Part shown: positions 18,245 to 27,685 of the stretch, piece by piece | Layout of the letters: the number at the start of each line of letters is the position of its first letter | How positions within the stretch are numbered: position 1 is the stretch's first letter | Assembly: GCA_016704535.1 (NCBI GenBank) | Contig: JADIZZ010000019.1 | Span: 239,901-303,900 of the forward strand | Reading direction: 5' to 3' | Length of the DNA stretch: 64,000 nucleotides | Source of the DNA: Betaproteobacteria bacterium | GTDB taxonomy: Bacteria > Pseudomonadota > Gammaproteobacteria > Burkholderiales > Burkholderiaceae_C | Notes under the pieces: generated by a model | Told to the model about the DNA's origin: nothing | Database searches by the model: none | What the model saw: only the letters and a program-made list of their open reading frames with translations | Program-made: the position numbers and the translations under genes

Positions 18245-18940
18245 ATGCTCGTGCTGAAAGACGTGCACGCCTACTATGGCAAGAGCCACGTGCTGCACGG
18301 CGTTCAGTTCGACGTGCCGGCGGGTGAGATCGTCGCGCTGCTGGGCCGCAACGGTTCGGGACGCAGCACCACGGTCAAGGCCATCATGGGGCTGGTCGAG
18401 GGCACGGGCTCGGTGCGCTGGAGGGGTGAAGAGCTGATGGGTCGCAAGGCCTTCGAGATCGCGCAGGCCGGTATCGGCTATGTGCCCGAAAGCCGCGACG
18501 TCTTCCCCACGCTCACGGTGCACCAGAACCTGCTGCTGGGGCAGAAGGGCCGCAGCCAGGCGGGCAAGTGGGGCTTCGACGACATGTATACGATATTCCC
18601 GCGTTTGAAAGAAAGGCAGCACACCCAGGCCGGGGTGCTTTCCGGCGGCGAACAGCAGATGTTGTCGCTGTGCCGCACACTGATGGGCAGTCCCGAAGTC
18701 ATCATGATCGATGAGCCCACCGAAGGCCTGGCGCCGAAGCTCGTCGAGCTGGTCGCGGGCTGTCTGCGTGAACTGAAGCGGCGCGGCATCAGCGTGCTGC
18801 TGGTCGAGCAGAAGCTGACCATCGCGCTGGAAGTGGCCGACCGTTGCCTGGTGATGGGCCACGGCCAGATCGTCTTCGAGGGCACGCCAGACGAACTGCG
18901 CGCGAACAGCGACATCCGCAAGGAGTGGCTGGAGGTATAG
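18245..18940 (+). CDS. livF: ABC transporter ATP-binding protein (LivF type) with Lys-to-Arg Walker A
   Basis: The 231-residue ATPase has a clear signature motif (VLSGGEQQMLSL), Walker B (VIMIDEPTEGL) and H-loop (LVEQKLTIAL). Its Walker A reads LGRNGSGRSTT, with Arg40 where the nucleotide-binding Lys normally is. The codon is CGC, so this is not a one-base misreading of AAG. The partner LivG has a normal Walker A, so the transporter could still work as an asymmetric ATPase. It is the last gene of the livHMGF operon. Confidence 0.87.
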   Translation: MLVLKDVHAYYGKSHVLHGVQFDVPAGEIVALLGRNGSGRSTTVKAIMGLVEGTGSVRWRGEELMGRKAFEIAQAGIGYVPESRDVFPTLTVHQNLLLGQKGRSQAGKWGFDDMYTIFPRLKERQHTQAGVLSGGEQQMLSLCRTLMGSPEVIMIDEPTEGLAPKLVELVAGCLRELKRRGISVLLVEQKLTIALEVADRCLVMGHGQIVFEGTPDELRANSDIRKEWLEV

Positions 18941-18977
18941 CCCCAGGCAAACCGGCGCAAGTGCCCACCCTAGAATC

Positions 18978-18989
18978 GAACGATCGTTC
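18978..18989. promoter_or_regulatory. perfect palindrome, probable TetR-type operator upstream of fadB
   Basis: GAACGATCGTTC is a 12-bp perfect inverted repeat, 28 bp upstream of the fadB ATG. It sits directly after a TAGAAT box (18971-18976) that could be the -10 element. Fatty-acid degradation genes of proteobacteria are often controlled by TetR-family repressors that bind palindromes of this size. The regulator itself is not in the window. Confidence 0.5.
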
Positions 18990-19017
18990 TTTTTGCCAGA
19001 CCGAAGGAGCCACCCGC

Positions 19018-21114
19018 ATGGGCGTCCAGTACGAAGTTCGCGGCCCGGTAGCCGTGCTGACCCTAGCCAACCCGCCCGTCAACGGCCTGGGCCACGACAC
19101 ACGCGTGGCGTTGGCCGCGGGCGTCGGGCGTGCGGTGGCCGATGCCGCGGTGACGGCGCTGGTGATCACCGGCGCCGGCAAGGCGTTTTCCGGCGGTGCC
19201 GACATCAAGGAGTTCGGCACGCCGAAGTCGATGGCCGAGCCCAACCTGCTGTCGCTGATCCTGCTGCTGGAAGCTTGTCCCAAGCCCGTCGTGGCCGCGA
19301 TTCACAGCGTCTGCATGGGCGGCGGGCTGGAACTCGCGCTGGGGGCGCATTACCGGGTGGCTGCGCCGGGCACCAGCGTGGCATTGCCCGAGGTCAAGCT
19401 GGGCCTGTCGCCCGGCGCCGGCGGCACGCAGCGGCTGCCGCGTGTGCTGGACGTCGAGACGGCGCTGAACATGATCATCAGCGGCGAGCCGGTGAAGAGC
19501 GAAGTGCTGGCCGGCATGCCGGGGCAGAAGCTGTTTCACAAGCTGATCGAAGGCGACCTGCTCGACGGCGCCTGCGCGTTTGCGGCGGAGGTTGGCGCCA
19601 AGCCCGGCCCGCACCCGCGGGTGCGCGACCTCAGTGCCCGCCATGCCAACGCGGACGCCTACTTCGGCTTCGCGCGCAACATGGTCAAGGGCATGGCGAA
19701 GAACCTCCCGGCGCCGCCGAAGTGCGTGGATGCGGTCGAGGCCGCCGTCAAGCGCAGCTTCGACGACGGCATGCGCTTCGAGCGCGAGACCTTCGTTTCG
19801 CTGATGTTCACGCCCGAAAGCAAGGCCCTGCGCCACGCCTTCTTCGGTGAACGCGCGGCAGCCAAGATTCCCGACGTGTCCGAAGACACGCCCAAGCGCC
19901 GGGTCGACAAGGTCGCCGTCATCGGCGCAGGCACGATGGGCGGCGGCATCACGATGAACTTTCTCAACGCCGGCATCCCTGTGGTGATGCTGGAGACGAA
20001 GCCCGAGGCGCTGGAGCGTGGCGTGGCCACCATCCGCAAGAACTACGACGCCCAGGTGAAGAAGGGCAAGCTCAAGCAGGACAAGCTCGATGCGCGGATG
20101 GCGTTACTGAGCACGACCCTGAACTACGCCGATATCGCCGATGCCGACCTGGTTATCGAGGCCGTGTTCGAGGAGTTGGGCGTCAAGGAGGGTGTCTTCA
20201 AGACGCTCGACGAGGTAATGAAGCGCGGCGCCATCCTCGCCACCAACACCAGCACGCTGGACGTGAACGTCATCGCGGGTTTCACGAAGCGACCGCAGGA
20301 CGTGATTGGCACCCACTTCTTCAGCCCCGCCCATGTGATGAAGCTGCTGGAGGTGGTGCGCGGTGAGAAGACGGCCAAGGACGTGCTGGCCACCGTGATG
20401 GCGCTGGCCAAGACCCTGCGCAAGACGGCGGTGGTCAGCGGCGTCTGCGACGGCTTCATCGGCAACCGCATGATCGAGCAGTACGGCCGACAGGGAGGTT
20501 TCCTGCTCGAGGAGGGCTGCACGCCCGAGCAGGTGGACAAGGCGATCGAGAAATGGGGCATGGCGATGGGCCCCTTCCGCATGGGCGACCTGGCGGGCAA
20601 CGACATCGGGTGGGCCATCCGCAAGCGGCGCTACCTCGAGAAGCCGCACATGCGCTACAGCAAGACAGCCGACTTGCTCTGCGAGATGGGGCGCTATGGC
20701 CAGAAGACCGGGGCCGGCTGGTATGACTACCCCGCCGGCAAGCGCGACGCGATCCCGTCGCAAGCCGTGGTCGCGATGATCGAGAAACACCGCGCCGACC
20801 TCGGCATCACGCCGCGAAAGATCAGCGACGAAGAGATCGTGCATCGGCTGGTCTACGCGCTGGTCAACGAAGGCGCGAAGATCCTGGAAGAAGGCATCGC
20901 CAGCAAGGCCAGCGACATCGACATGGTCTACCTCACCGGCTACGGCTTCCCACTCTTCCGCGGCGGTCCCATGTGTTACGCCGACCAGCAGGGCTTGTTC
21001 AACGTCGTGCAGACCATGAAGGGTTTTGCCGCCAACCCGCTGGACGACGACACCTTCTGGCAACCCGCGCCGCTGCTGGCGAAGCTGGCCGCCGAAAGCC
21101 GGACTTTCACCTGA
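19018..21114 (+). CDS. 3-hydroxyacyl-CoA dehydrogenase / enoyl-CoA hydratase (FadB/FadJ-like)
   Basis: The 698-residue bifunctional enzyme has an N-terminal crotonase domain (about 1-190) with GAGKAFSGGADIKEFG and the oxyanion-hole segment HSVCMGGGLELALGAHYRVA. Its 3-hydroxyacyl-CoA dehydrogenase part (about 295-690) contains the NAD loop VAVIGAGTMGGGITMNF and the catalytic region GTHFFSPAHVMKLLEVVRGE. It would catalyse the hydration and oxidation steps of beta-oxidation. The thiolase gene follows 36 bp downstream, forming a fadBA-type pair. A palindrome and TAGAAT box upstream suggest its own regulated promoter, separate from liv. Confidence 0.92.
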   Translation: MGVQYEVRGPVAVLTLANPPVNGLGHDTRVALAAGVGRAVADAAVTALVITGAGKAFSGGADIKEFGTPKSMAEPNLLSLILLLEACPKPVVAAIHSVCMGGGLELALGAHYRVAAPGTSVALPEVKLGLSPGAGGTQRLPRVLDVETALNMIISGEPVKSEVLAGMPGQKLFHKLIEGDLLDGACAFAAEVGAKPGPHPRVRDLSARHANADAYFGFARNMVKGMAKNLPAPPKCVDAVEAAVKRSFDDGMRFERETFVSLMFTPESKALRHAFFGERAAAKIPDVSEDTPKRRVDKVAVIGAGTMGGGITMNFLNAGIPVVMLETKPEALERGVATIRKNYDAQVKKGKLKQDKLDARMALLSTTLNYADIADADLVIEAVFEELGVKEGVFKTLDEVMKRGAILATNTSTLDVNVIAGFTKRPQDVIGTHFFSPAHVMKLLEVVRGEKTAKDVLATVMALAKTLRKTAVVSGVCDGFIGNRMIEQYGRQGGFLLEEGCTPEQVDKAIEKWGMAMGPFRMGDLAGNDIGWAIRKRRYLEKPHMRYSKTADLLCEMGRYGQKTGAGWYDYPAGKRDAIPSQAVVAMIEKHRADLGITPRKISDEEIVHRLVYALVNEGAKILEEGIASKASDIDMVYLTGYGFPLFRGGPMCYADQQGLFNVVQTMKGFAANPLDDDTFWQPAPLLAKLAAESRTFT

Positions 21115-21150
21115 TCCCGTTGACCTGAGTCGCGCCCAAGGAAAACCACC

Positions 21151-22325
<1,175 letters not shown>

Positions 22326-22326
<1 letters not shown>

Positions 22327-23225
22327 TGCGTATCCTGCCAGCCTTGATGCTTGTCTGCGCCGCTCCTGCCGTTCTGGGGCAGGCCACCACCGAATCGCGC
22401 TCGAAGCGCGCCCTGGAGGCACTGTCAGACATCGACCAGCAGAACCGCGAGTGGCGCGCGGCAAGGGGTGTGCCGCTGACCGAAGCCGAAAGGGCAGTGC
22501 AAGCCGTGAGTGAGGCCTTGGGGCGGCGCGACTGTGCTGGCGTCGTGGTGGCGCTGAATGCGGGGCTCGCCAAGGCGCACGCCGAAGTCTTCACGTTGGC
22601 CGGCGCTCTGTACCAGGAAGGTCTTTGCGTCAAGCCGAACTGGGAACGCGCCGTCAACCTGTACCAGCGCGCTGCGGCGACGGGCTACACGGCCGCCGCA
22701 GCCAGCCTCGCGGCAGGATACGCCGCGCCGGTCGGCGGCAAGGACAGGGCGGCCGCGTTGTGGTGGGCCCTGCGGGCCAAGACTGCGTTGCCGGCTGACT
22801 GCGCCAAGGTGGCGAGCTTGGTCGACGACCCCGACCGTTTCGTCGCCGCGCTGCAGGCCTGGCCGGCCGGGCAACTGGAGCAGTGCGCCTACGTCGGTGC
22901 CGTGATGGCCACGCTGCAGGCCGAGGCTGAGACCTCGGCGCCTGGCCTGGCCTTGGGTCTGGGGCTGTCCGGGGCGGTGCGCGCCGCATTCGTGCCCGCC
23001 AGCGGGCGTGTCGACATCACCGACGAGTTGACCGAGGGTGCCTTGCCCGCAGGCGTCACCGGCGATGCGGTCGCGCTGGCTGCTGAACGGCGCACCACGC
23101 GCAAGGACTTCGTCGGCGCACTGCAGCAGCGTGCCGAACTTGCGTTGAAGCGCTATGAACGGCCGGCCGGCCTTCCGGCCGACTGGCGCGTCGAGGCGGT
23201 GTATGTCTTCAGGGCGGGGCGCTGA
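22326..23225 (+). CDS. secreted Sel1/TPR-like repeat protein
   Basis: The 299-residue protein begins with a signal peptide (MRILPALMLVCAAPAVLGQA). The middle (about 75-150) has Sel1-like repeats, for example LYQEGLCVKPNWERAVNLYQ and AAATGYTAAAASLAAGYAAP, which form helical protein-binding surfaces. The C-terminal third is not recognised. The ATG overlaps the thiolase stop by one base, so it may be co-transcribed with fadBA, though a direct role in beta-oxidation is unlikely. Its function is unknown. Confidence 0.7.
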
Positions 23226-23462
23226 GCGCTCGGCGCTCCCCCGGGTGCACACGGCGCGGCGCGCGGGGGGCAACGTGTGGGCGGACGTTCAGCATAGGCG
23301 CAGGCTGACCGCGGCGCAGGGCTGCGAACTCGGCGGCATGCAAGCGCCCTGCGTCGTCGAGATGGTTGCCAACGTGTTCTTCGGCAAGGCCGGCGTGGTC
23401 GCAAGCGCGCGAGGCGCTGCCGCGCGCGATGCGGGACGAGTGGTTCTGACACACTGGCGGAC

Positions 23463-23681
23463 ATGAAGTCCGCCACGGTCGAAGTCTGGGTCTGGGTGCT
23501 GATCTACGGCGGCCTGCTCACCGTGGGCGTGGGCGTCTTCGTGCTGCGCGGCGGCACGCCCGGCCTGGGCTGGGCACTGATCGCGCTGGGCACCGTGGCC
23601 ACCGTCGGCGGCGCCGCGCTGGTGGCCGTGCGGGCGCGCCTGGAGCCGCCCGAGAGCCCGTCGCGGCGCCCCGGGCCGTGA
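23463..23681 (+). CDS. small two-segment membrane protein
   Basis: The 72-residue protein has two hydrophobic stretches, VWVWVLIYGGLLTVGVGVFV and WALIALGTVATVGGAALVAV, separated by a short Gly-rich turn and followed by a Pro/Arg-rich tail. No family is recognised. It is 13 bp upstream of the nitrile-hydratase-accessory-like gene in the same direction. The 237 bp before it (23226-23462) hold no recognisable gene. Confidence 0.5.
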   Translation: MKSATVEVWVWVLIYGGLLTVGVGVFVLRGGTPGLGWALIALGTVATVGGAALVAVRARLEPPESPSRRPGP

Positions 23682-23694
23682 GTACGACCGTCCA

Positions 23695-23988
23695 ATGACG
23701 ATGACGCTTCCCTTGCCCCCAGGCGCCGCTGAAGCGGTGTTCGCCGAACCCTGGCCGGCCCATGCCTTTGCGCTGGCCGGGCAGATCGCCGCAGCGCAGG
23801 CCGAAGGTGACGCCGACCAGACCGATACCTACTACCGGCACTGGCTGACCACGCTGGAACGCCTGGTGGTCGCCAAGGGCGCCAGCAGCGAAGCCGAACT
23901 CGAGGTCCACCGCCTAGCGTGGGACCACGCCGCCGATCGCGCGCCGCACGGCCAGCCCATCGAGCTGCGGCCCGACGACTTTCGTTGA
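23695..23988 (+). CDS. nitrile hydratase accessory-like protein
   Basis: The 97-residue protein resembles the small accessory/beta-N-terminal proteins of nitrile hydratase and thiocyanate hydrolase. Clues are FAEPWPAHAFALAGQI near the start and the DTYYRHWLTTLERLVV segment. In that family such proteins assist metallocentre assembly. No nitrile hydratase alpha or beta gene is nearby, so it is an orphan. The ATG at 23695 was chosen; another ATG two codons later fits equally well. Confidence 0.65.
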   Translation: MTMTLPLPPGAAEAVFAEPWPAHAFALAGQIAAAQAEGDADQTDTYYRHWLTTLERLVVAKGASSEAELEVHRLAWDHAADRAPHGQPIELRPDDFR

Positions 23989-24066
23989 GCCCACGGCCCG
24001 CAGGACGGGGCCCGCGCCTGCCGCGGCGCACGGCTAACATGAGACGCTGTTCCTTCGAAGGTCCCC

Positions 24067-24849
24067 GTGAGCACCAAAGTCCTGTTCGGCTTCCACGCCG
24101 TCACCGTGCGCCTGAAGACGGCGCCGGCCTCGGTGGCAGAGATTCATGTCGACACCGCCCGCCGCGACGCGCGCATGCGCCAGTTCGTCGAGCGCGCGCG
24201 CGACGCCGGCGCGCAAGTCATCGACAGCGACGACGCACGTCTCGCACAGCTGGCCGGCACATCACGCCACCAGGGCGTGGTGGCGCGCGTGACAGCGCTG
24301 CCGCCGCGTCATTCGCTGGACGAGGTGCTCGACGAGGTGGAAGGCGCGCCGCTGGTGCTGGTGCTCGACGGCGTGACCGACCCGCACAACCTGGGCGCTT
24401 GCCTGCGCGTGGCCGACGGTGCCGGCGCGCATGCCGTGGTCGCCCCCAAGGACCACGCCGTGGGCTTGAACGCCACCGTGGCCAAGGTGGCCAGCGGCGC
24501 GGCCGAGACCGTGCCCTACCTGATGGTCACCAACCTGGCGCGCACGCTGGCCGACCTGAAGGACCGCGACATCCGCATCATCGGCACCAGCGACGATGCC
24601 ACTGCCACCCTCTACGACATCGACCTCACCGGCCCCGTGGCGCTGGTGCTGGGCGCCGAGGGTGCCGGCCTGCGGCAGCTGACGCGTCGCCACTGCGACG
24701 AACTGGTGCGCATTCCCATGGCCGGTGCAGTGGAAAGCCTGAACGTCAGCGTAGCCGCCGGCGTGTGCCTTTACGAAGCGCTGCGCCAGCGCAGCCGCCG
24801 CATCCCCGGGCTGGGAGACGCCGGCGACAGGATCTTCGCCACGACCTGA
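24067..24849 (+). CDS. rlmB: 23S rRNA (guanosine-2'-O)-methyltransferase RlmB
   Basis: The 260-residue SpoU/TrmH-type methyltransferase has an N-terminal substrate-binding domain (about 1-80, VLFGFHAVTVRLKTAPASVA) and the trefoil-knot catalytic domain. The three SPOUT motifs are visible: DPHNLGACLRVADGAGAH, ALVLGAEGAGLRQL and VESLNVSVAAGVCLYEALRQ. It methylates a conserved guanosine of 23S rRNA (2251 in E. coli numbering). The start is GTG at 24067. It converges on the chromate transporter pair. Confidence 0.92.
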   Translation: MSTKVLFGFHAVTVRLKTAPASVAEIHVDTARRDARMRQFVERARDAGAQVIDSDDARLAQLAGTSRHQGVVARVTALPPRHSLDEVLDEVEGAPLVLVLDGVTDPHNLGACLRVADGAGAHAVVAPKDHAVGLNATVAKVASGAAETVPYLMVTNLARTLADLKDRDIRIIGTSDDATATLYDIDLTGPVALVLGAEGAGLRQLTRRHCDELVRIPMAGAVESLNVSVAAGVCLYEALRQRSRRIPGLGDAGDRIFATT

Positions 24850-24853
24850 TTGC

Positions 24854-24889
24854 GCCGGCGGCGGCATACAGCACCAGCGCGCCGCCGGC
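24854..24889. terminator. possible hairpin between convergent rlmB and chromate transporter genes
   Basis: A 10-bp perfect stem (GCCGGCGGCG with CGCCGCCGGC) with a 16-base loop lies just after rlmB. No T-run follows on either strand, so it may be a Rho-assisted or weak terminator. Confidence 0.4.
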
Positions 24890-24930
24890 CTCGCGAAGCA
24901 TGCCGCCGCCAGCCGGTCAGCACCATGCCG

Positions 24931-25488
24931 CTAGACCCAGCCCATGATGCCCGCCACGGCACCGACAGCGATGGGCCACAGCGGGCTGAAGGGCGTGCGC
25001 AGCATGAACGCGATGGTGCCTGCCACCAGCACCGCGGTGGCCCAGTTGGGGTGCGTGGGCGCCAGCAGGATCCAGCCCGTGGCCGCCAGCATCCCCAGGG
25101 TCAGCGGCGCCATGCCCGTGGTGAAGGCGCGCAGCGCGCGTGATTCGCGGTGGCGTTCGCCCCACCGCGTGATGGCGTAGGCCAGCAGGCTGCTCGGCAG
25201 CAGCGTGCCCGCCAGCGTGGCGAGCACACCCGCCAGGCCGCCGATGTTGAAACCGATGACGGCCACGAAGAGCACGTTCGGCCCCGGCGCGGCCTGCGCC
25301 AGCGCCACCGAGCCGTTGAACTGCGCGTCGCTGAGCCAGCCGTGTTCACGCACCACGAAACGCTGCATGTCGGGCGCCGTGGTGATGGCGCCGCCCACGG
25401 CCAGCAGCGAAAGCATCGCGAAGTGCGTGAACAGCAGCAGCCAGTCGGACGCCGACAGCGCCAGGCTGCCGACCAGCAACTCGCGCAT
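24931..25488 (-). CDS. chrA: chromate transporter, short-chain subunit 2
   Basis: The 185-residue protein is one CHR half-domain with five or six hydrophobic segments. FTHFAMLSLLAVGGAITTAP and ALAQAAPGPNVLFVAVIGFN carry the CHR signatures (gly-rich start and the AxxxPGP loop). Short-chain CHR proteins work as pairs of homologous halves to export chromate, or move related oxyanions. Its ATG shares one base with the stop of the other half, so the two are made together. The start at 25488 was chosen over a longer frame that runs into that gene. Confidence 0.82.
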   Translation of the reverse strand: MRELLVGSLALSASDWLLLFTHFAMLSLLAVGGAITTAPDMQRFVVREHGWLSDAQFNGSVALAQAAPGPNVLFVAVIGFNIGGLAGVLATLAGTLLPSSLLAYAITRWGERHRESRALRAFTTGMAPLTLGMLAATGWILLAPTHPNWATAVLVAGTIAFMLRTPFSPLWPIAVGAVAGIMGWV

Positions 25489-26078
25489 CACGACAGCTTG
25501 CGCCAGGCCAGCGCCATCGACACGCCGCCCAGTCCCAGCACCACGGCGGCCAGCGGCCAGCGCAGTACCGCCACGGCCAGCAGCGTGAGCACGACGAAGC
25601 CTGCGCACAGCGGCACGCCGAGCCGGTTCTTGCGCAGACCGCCAGCCAGCCGCCAGGCCGTCGAAAGCACCAGCCCTGCGGCTACCACACCCATTCCGCG
25701 TAGCGCGTCGCCCACTGCCGGCAGCCCCTGCGCCTGCCTCACCGCCACGGCCAGCACCAGCACCAGCAACAGCGGTGCAGACAGGATGCCGCCGATGGCC
25801 GCCAGCGAGCCGCGCCAGCCGAAGCAGCGATCGCCGAAGATCAGCGCCAGGTTGACGATGTTCGGCCCCGGCAGCACCTGGCTGATGCTCAGCAGTTCCA
25901 CAAAACCCTGGCGACTGAGCCAGCGTTCGCGTTCCACCAGCTCACGTTGGGCCACGGGAATCACGCCGCCGAAACCCTGCAGCGCCAGCCGGTTGAAGGC
26001 CATGAACAGCGCGCGTGGAGACGCTGGTGGCAGCGTGGCTCCCTCGTCGGCGTCGGCCACCCCTTCGTAACGACCCAT
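25488..26078 (-). CDS. chrA: chromate transporter, short-chain subunit 1
   Basis: The 196-residue CHR half-domain protein has FMAFNRLALQGFGGVIPVAQ and LSISQVLPGPNIVNLALIFG, matching the conserved N-terminal and PGP motifs. It pairs with the following gene (the second half), and the two starts and stops overlap by one base. The gene also overlaps, by one base, the stop of the upstream dehydrogenase gene. All three genes therefore probably form one operon starting near 27090. Confidence 0.83.
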   Translation of the reverse strand: MGRYEGVADADEGATLPPASPRALFMAFNRLALQGFGGVIPVAQRELVERERWLSRQGFVELLSISQVLPGPNIVNLALIFGDRCFGWRGSLAAIGGILSAPLLLVLVLAVAVRQAQGLPAVGDALRGMGVVAAGLVLSTAWRLAGGLRKNRLGVPLCAGFVVLTLLAVAVLRWPLAAVVLGLGGVSMALAWRKLS

Positions 26079-27085
26079 CAGCGCAGCACCTTCAGCGCTT
26101 CGGGGTTCACCAGGTTGGTGGGTTCGTTGTTGATGAAGTTGATGACGTTGCGGAAGGCGGCGCCGAAGTACATCTCGTAGCTGTCCTGCTCGACATAACC
26201 GAGATGCGGTGTGCACACCGCGTTCTCCAGCCGCAACAGCGGGTGGCCCTGCAGGATGGGTTCGCTCTCGAACACATCCACCGCGGCCATGCCGGGGCGG
26301 CCGCGGTTCAGCGCTGCGACGAGGGCGTTCTCTTCGATGAGCTCGGCGCGCGAGGTGTTGACGATGAGCGCGGTGGGCTTCATGCGGCTGAGTGCGTCGA
26401 GCCGCACGATGCCGCGCGTGGCTTCGTTCAGGCGCAGATGCAGCGTGAGCACGTCGCTGCTCTCGAAGAAGGCATCACAACTGGTGGCGGCGGTGTGGCC
26501 ATCGGCGATGGCGCGAGCGCGCGATGCCTCGCTGCCCCACACCTGCACCTGCATGCCGAAGGCGCGGCCGTAGCCTGCCACCAGTTGCCCGATCTTGCCG
26601 TAGCCCCAGATGCTCAGCATCTTGCCGCGCAGGACCATGCCGATGGCGAAGTTCGGCGGCATCGAGGCCGTCTTCAGCCCGCTCTGCTGCCAGGCGCCGT
26701 GCTTGAGGTTGCCGATGTACTGCGGCAGCCTGCGCATGCTGGCCATGATCAGTGCCCAAGTCAGCTCGGCCGGCGCCACCGGCGAGCCCAACCCTTCGGC
26801 CACCGCGATGCCCAGCCGCGTGCAAGCGGCCACGTCGACATGCGCGCCAACCCGCCCGGTCTGCGAGATCAGCTTCAGCCGCGGCAGCTTTTCGAGCAGC
26901 CCCTTGGGGAAAGACGTGCGTTCACGTATCAGCACCAGCACGTCGGCGTCGCGCAGCCGCACGCTGAGCTGGCCTATGCCCTTGACGGTGTTGGTGTAGA
27001 CCTTGGCATTGAGCGGCTCCAGGAGCTTGGCGCAATCGAGTTTGCGCACTGCGTCCTGGTAGTCGTCGAGGATGATGATGTTCAT
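26078..27085 (-). CDS. D-2-hydroxyacid dehydrogenase family protein
   Basis: The 335-residue protein has the catalytic and NAD-binding domains of D-isomer-specific 2-hydroxyacid dehydrogenases. The loop MLSIWGYGKIGQLVAGYGRA is the NAD motif, NTSRAELIEENALVAAL contains the substrate Arg, and DVFESEPI with TPHLGYVEQDSY supplies the Glu and His. The substrate is not predictable. It is the first gene of a minus-strand unit with the two chromate transporter halves, an unusual partnership. An 86-bp divergent spacer separates it from the DUF1993 gene. Confidence 0.87.
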   Translation of the reverse strand: MNIIILDDYQDAVRKLDCAKLLEPLNAKVYTNTVKGIGQLSVRLRDADVLVLIRERTSFPKGLLEKLPRLKLISQTGRVGAHVDVAACTRLGIAVAEGLGSPVAPAELTWALIMASMRRLPQYIGNLKHGAWQQSGLKTASMPPNFAIGMVLRGKMLSIWGYGKIGQLVAGYGRAFGMQVQVWGSEASRARAIADGHTAATSCDAFFESSDVLTLHLRLNEATRGIVRLDALSRMKPTALIVNTSRAELIEENALVAALNRGRPGMAAVDVFESEPILQGHPLLRLENAVCTPHLGYVEQDSYEMYFGAAFRNVINFINNEPTNLVNPEALKVLR

Positions 27086-27171
27086 GGGATGAGAAGCAAT
27101 ATTCTGCCCTGTCCGGCGCGGCCCGCCCGCCAGCGCTAGCATCCCTGGCCCCATTCCGAAGGAGATTCCCG

Positions 27172-27675
27172 ATGAGCCTTTCCATGCATGCCGCCAGCGT
27201 TCCCGCCTTCGTCCGCCAGCTCGGCGCGATGCTCGTCTGGCTGGACAAGGCCCAGGCGCACGCCGAGGCGCGCAAGTTCAGCCCCGACAGTTACCTCGGC
27301 CTGCGCCTTGCGCCCGACATGCTGCCCTTCACGCGGCAGATCCAGATCGCGGCCGACTTCGCCAAGGGCTGCGTGGCGCGCCTGGCCGGACGGGAAGTGC
27401 CGTCGTGGGACGACAACGAGACGACGCTAGACGAGCTGCGCGCACGCATCCGCAAGACCATCGACTACGTGCAGTCGGTGCCTGCGGCGGAGGTCGACGG
27501 CAGCGAGTCGCGCGAGATCGTGTTGCAGATGCGTGTCGGCGACCCGCGGCGCTACGTCGGGCAGGCCTACCTGACGCAGTACGTGCTGCCGAACTTCTAT
27601 TTCCACGCCACGACGGCATACGCGCTGCTTCGCCAGGCCGGCGTGGACGTGGGCAAGCGCGACTTTCTCGGATAG
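27172..27675 (+). CDS. DUF1993 family protein
   Basis: The 167-residue protein matches DUF1993, a family of DinB-like helical bundles of unknown function. Conserved features include KFSPDSYLGLRLAPDMLPFT, RQIQIAADFAKGCVARLAGR and the C-terminal PNFYFHATTAYALLRQAGVD. DinB-fold proteins often bind a metal through histidines, but only one suitable His is obvious here. It stands alone between the dehydrogenase (divergent) and the mltD gene (convergent, ten-base gap). Confidence 0.83.
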   Translation: MSLSMHAASVPAFVRQLGAMLVWLDKAQAHAEARKFSPDSYLGLRLAPDMLPFTRQIQIAADFAKGCVARLAGREVPSWDDNETTLDELRARIRKTIDYVQSVPAAEVDGSESREIVLQMRVGDPRRYVGQAYLTQYVLPNFYFHATTAYALLRQAGVDVGKRDFLG

Positions 27676-27685
27676 GGCCTTGCGC

